The notes under the pieces are model-generated. The model was not told the DNA's origin, ran no database searches, and worked only from the letters and a program-made list of their open reading frames with translations. 64,000 nt of DNA from Semisulcospira habei (lineage: Eukaryota; Mollusca; Gastropoda; Semisulcospiridae): the NCBI GenBank assembly GCA_036245525.1, contig BTPG01000002.1, positions 125,971,950-126,035,949 on the forward strand, written 5' to 3'. Shown here piece by piece: positions 63,963 to 64,000 of this stretch. The first letter of the stretch is position 1. Each line of letters starts with the position of its first letter. Both the position numbers and the translations under genes were made by a program.

Positions 63963-64000
63963 GACTGAGAGAACAAAACAGAGAGCATTTCAGTGTATGA

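Overview
The window looks like repeat-dense intergenic DNA from an animal, most likely a mollusc such as a marine gastropod. This rests on several non-LTR retrotransposon lineages, two SINE families, hAT and Tc1/mariner transposons, an intron-bearing transposase, and very long AC, AG and AAT microsatellites. I found no convincing host protein gene, tRNA gene or rRNA gene. Nearly every long reading frame belongs to a transposable element or is a microsatellite artefact. The species assignment is inference.

The most striking content is a large set of short fold-back elements scattered through all 64 kb. I sorted them by the sequence of their hairpin cores: A (core ending GGCGCC), B (GCAAGAGGCATAGATCC arms), C (GTTGCATGAGTGAGC arms), D (GGGCCC-rich, AGCAAAAGGTCC ends), E (CATCCGGATACGCGGC), F (GACGATACCGCTCG), G (GTGCTGGTCTGTGATTTT), H (GCAAAAGACAG...CCATTTTTGTGAAAA), I (ACTGACGAGCAAAAGAAATG), J (GTGATTCCTGCAGGAATCAC), M and O. 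Families A, B, E, F and J begin and end at TTAA, usually as TTAACCC...GGGTTAA. They therefore look like piggyBac-type non-autonomous elements that share ends but carry unrelated hairpin cores. Within a copy, the two arms often differ from the family consensus at paired positions.

Layout: 1-10.6 kb is fold-back elements, an L2-like fragment and a 62-bp tandem array. 10636-15191 is a full-length but coding-dead non-LTR element with endonuclease, RT and RNase H (I/Nimb-like) on the minus strand, flanked by an 11-bp target duplication. 15.2-21.6 kb is fold-backs and microsatellites. 21674-27742 is a complete hAT transposon whose minus-strand transposase gene has three exons with phase-compatible introns and one late frameshift. 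27.7-30.4 kb is fold-backs plus a 3' scrap of the I/Nimb-like element. 30478-33425 is one RTE-like element interrupted by a second in the opposite orientation, with a 76-bp tandem array. 33.5-43.5 kb is fold-backs and a tRNA-derived SINE. 43544-46455 is a four-layer nest: fold-back M, then a SINE, then an RTE-like element, then a second SINE. 46.5-51.5 kb is fold-backs and microsatellites. 51609-53160 is a CR1/L2-like element, and 55194-56300 is an RTE-like element inserted in a B element. 56898-58653 is a palindrome split by an RTE-like element and a mariner-type MITE. 60247-61835 is a dead Tc1/mariner element, 61927-62437 is a D hairpin split by a SINE, and 62714-63366 is a 71-bp tandem array.

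The elements relate to one another by insertion history, not by shared pathway. Target duplications let several nests be ordered. Several retroelements sit in the central loop of an older fold-back element.
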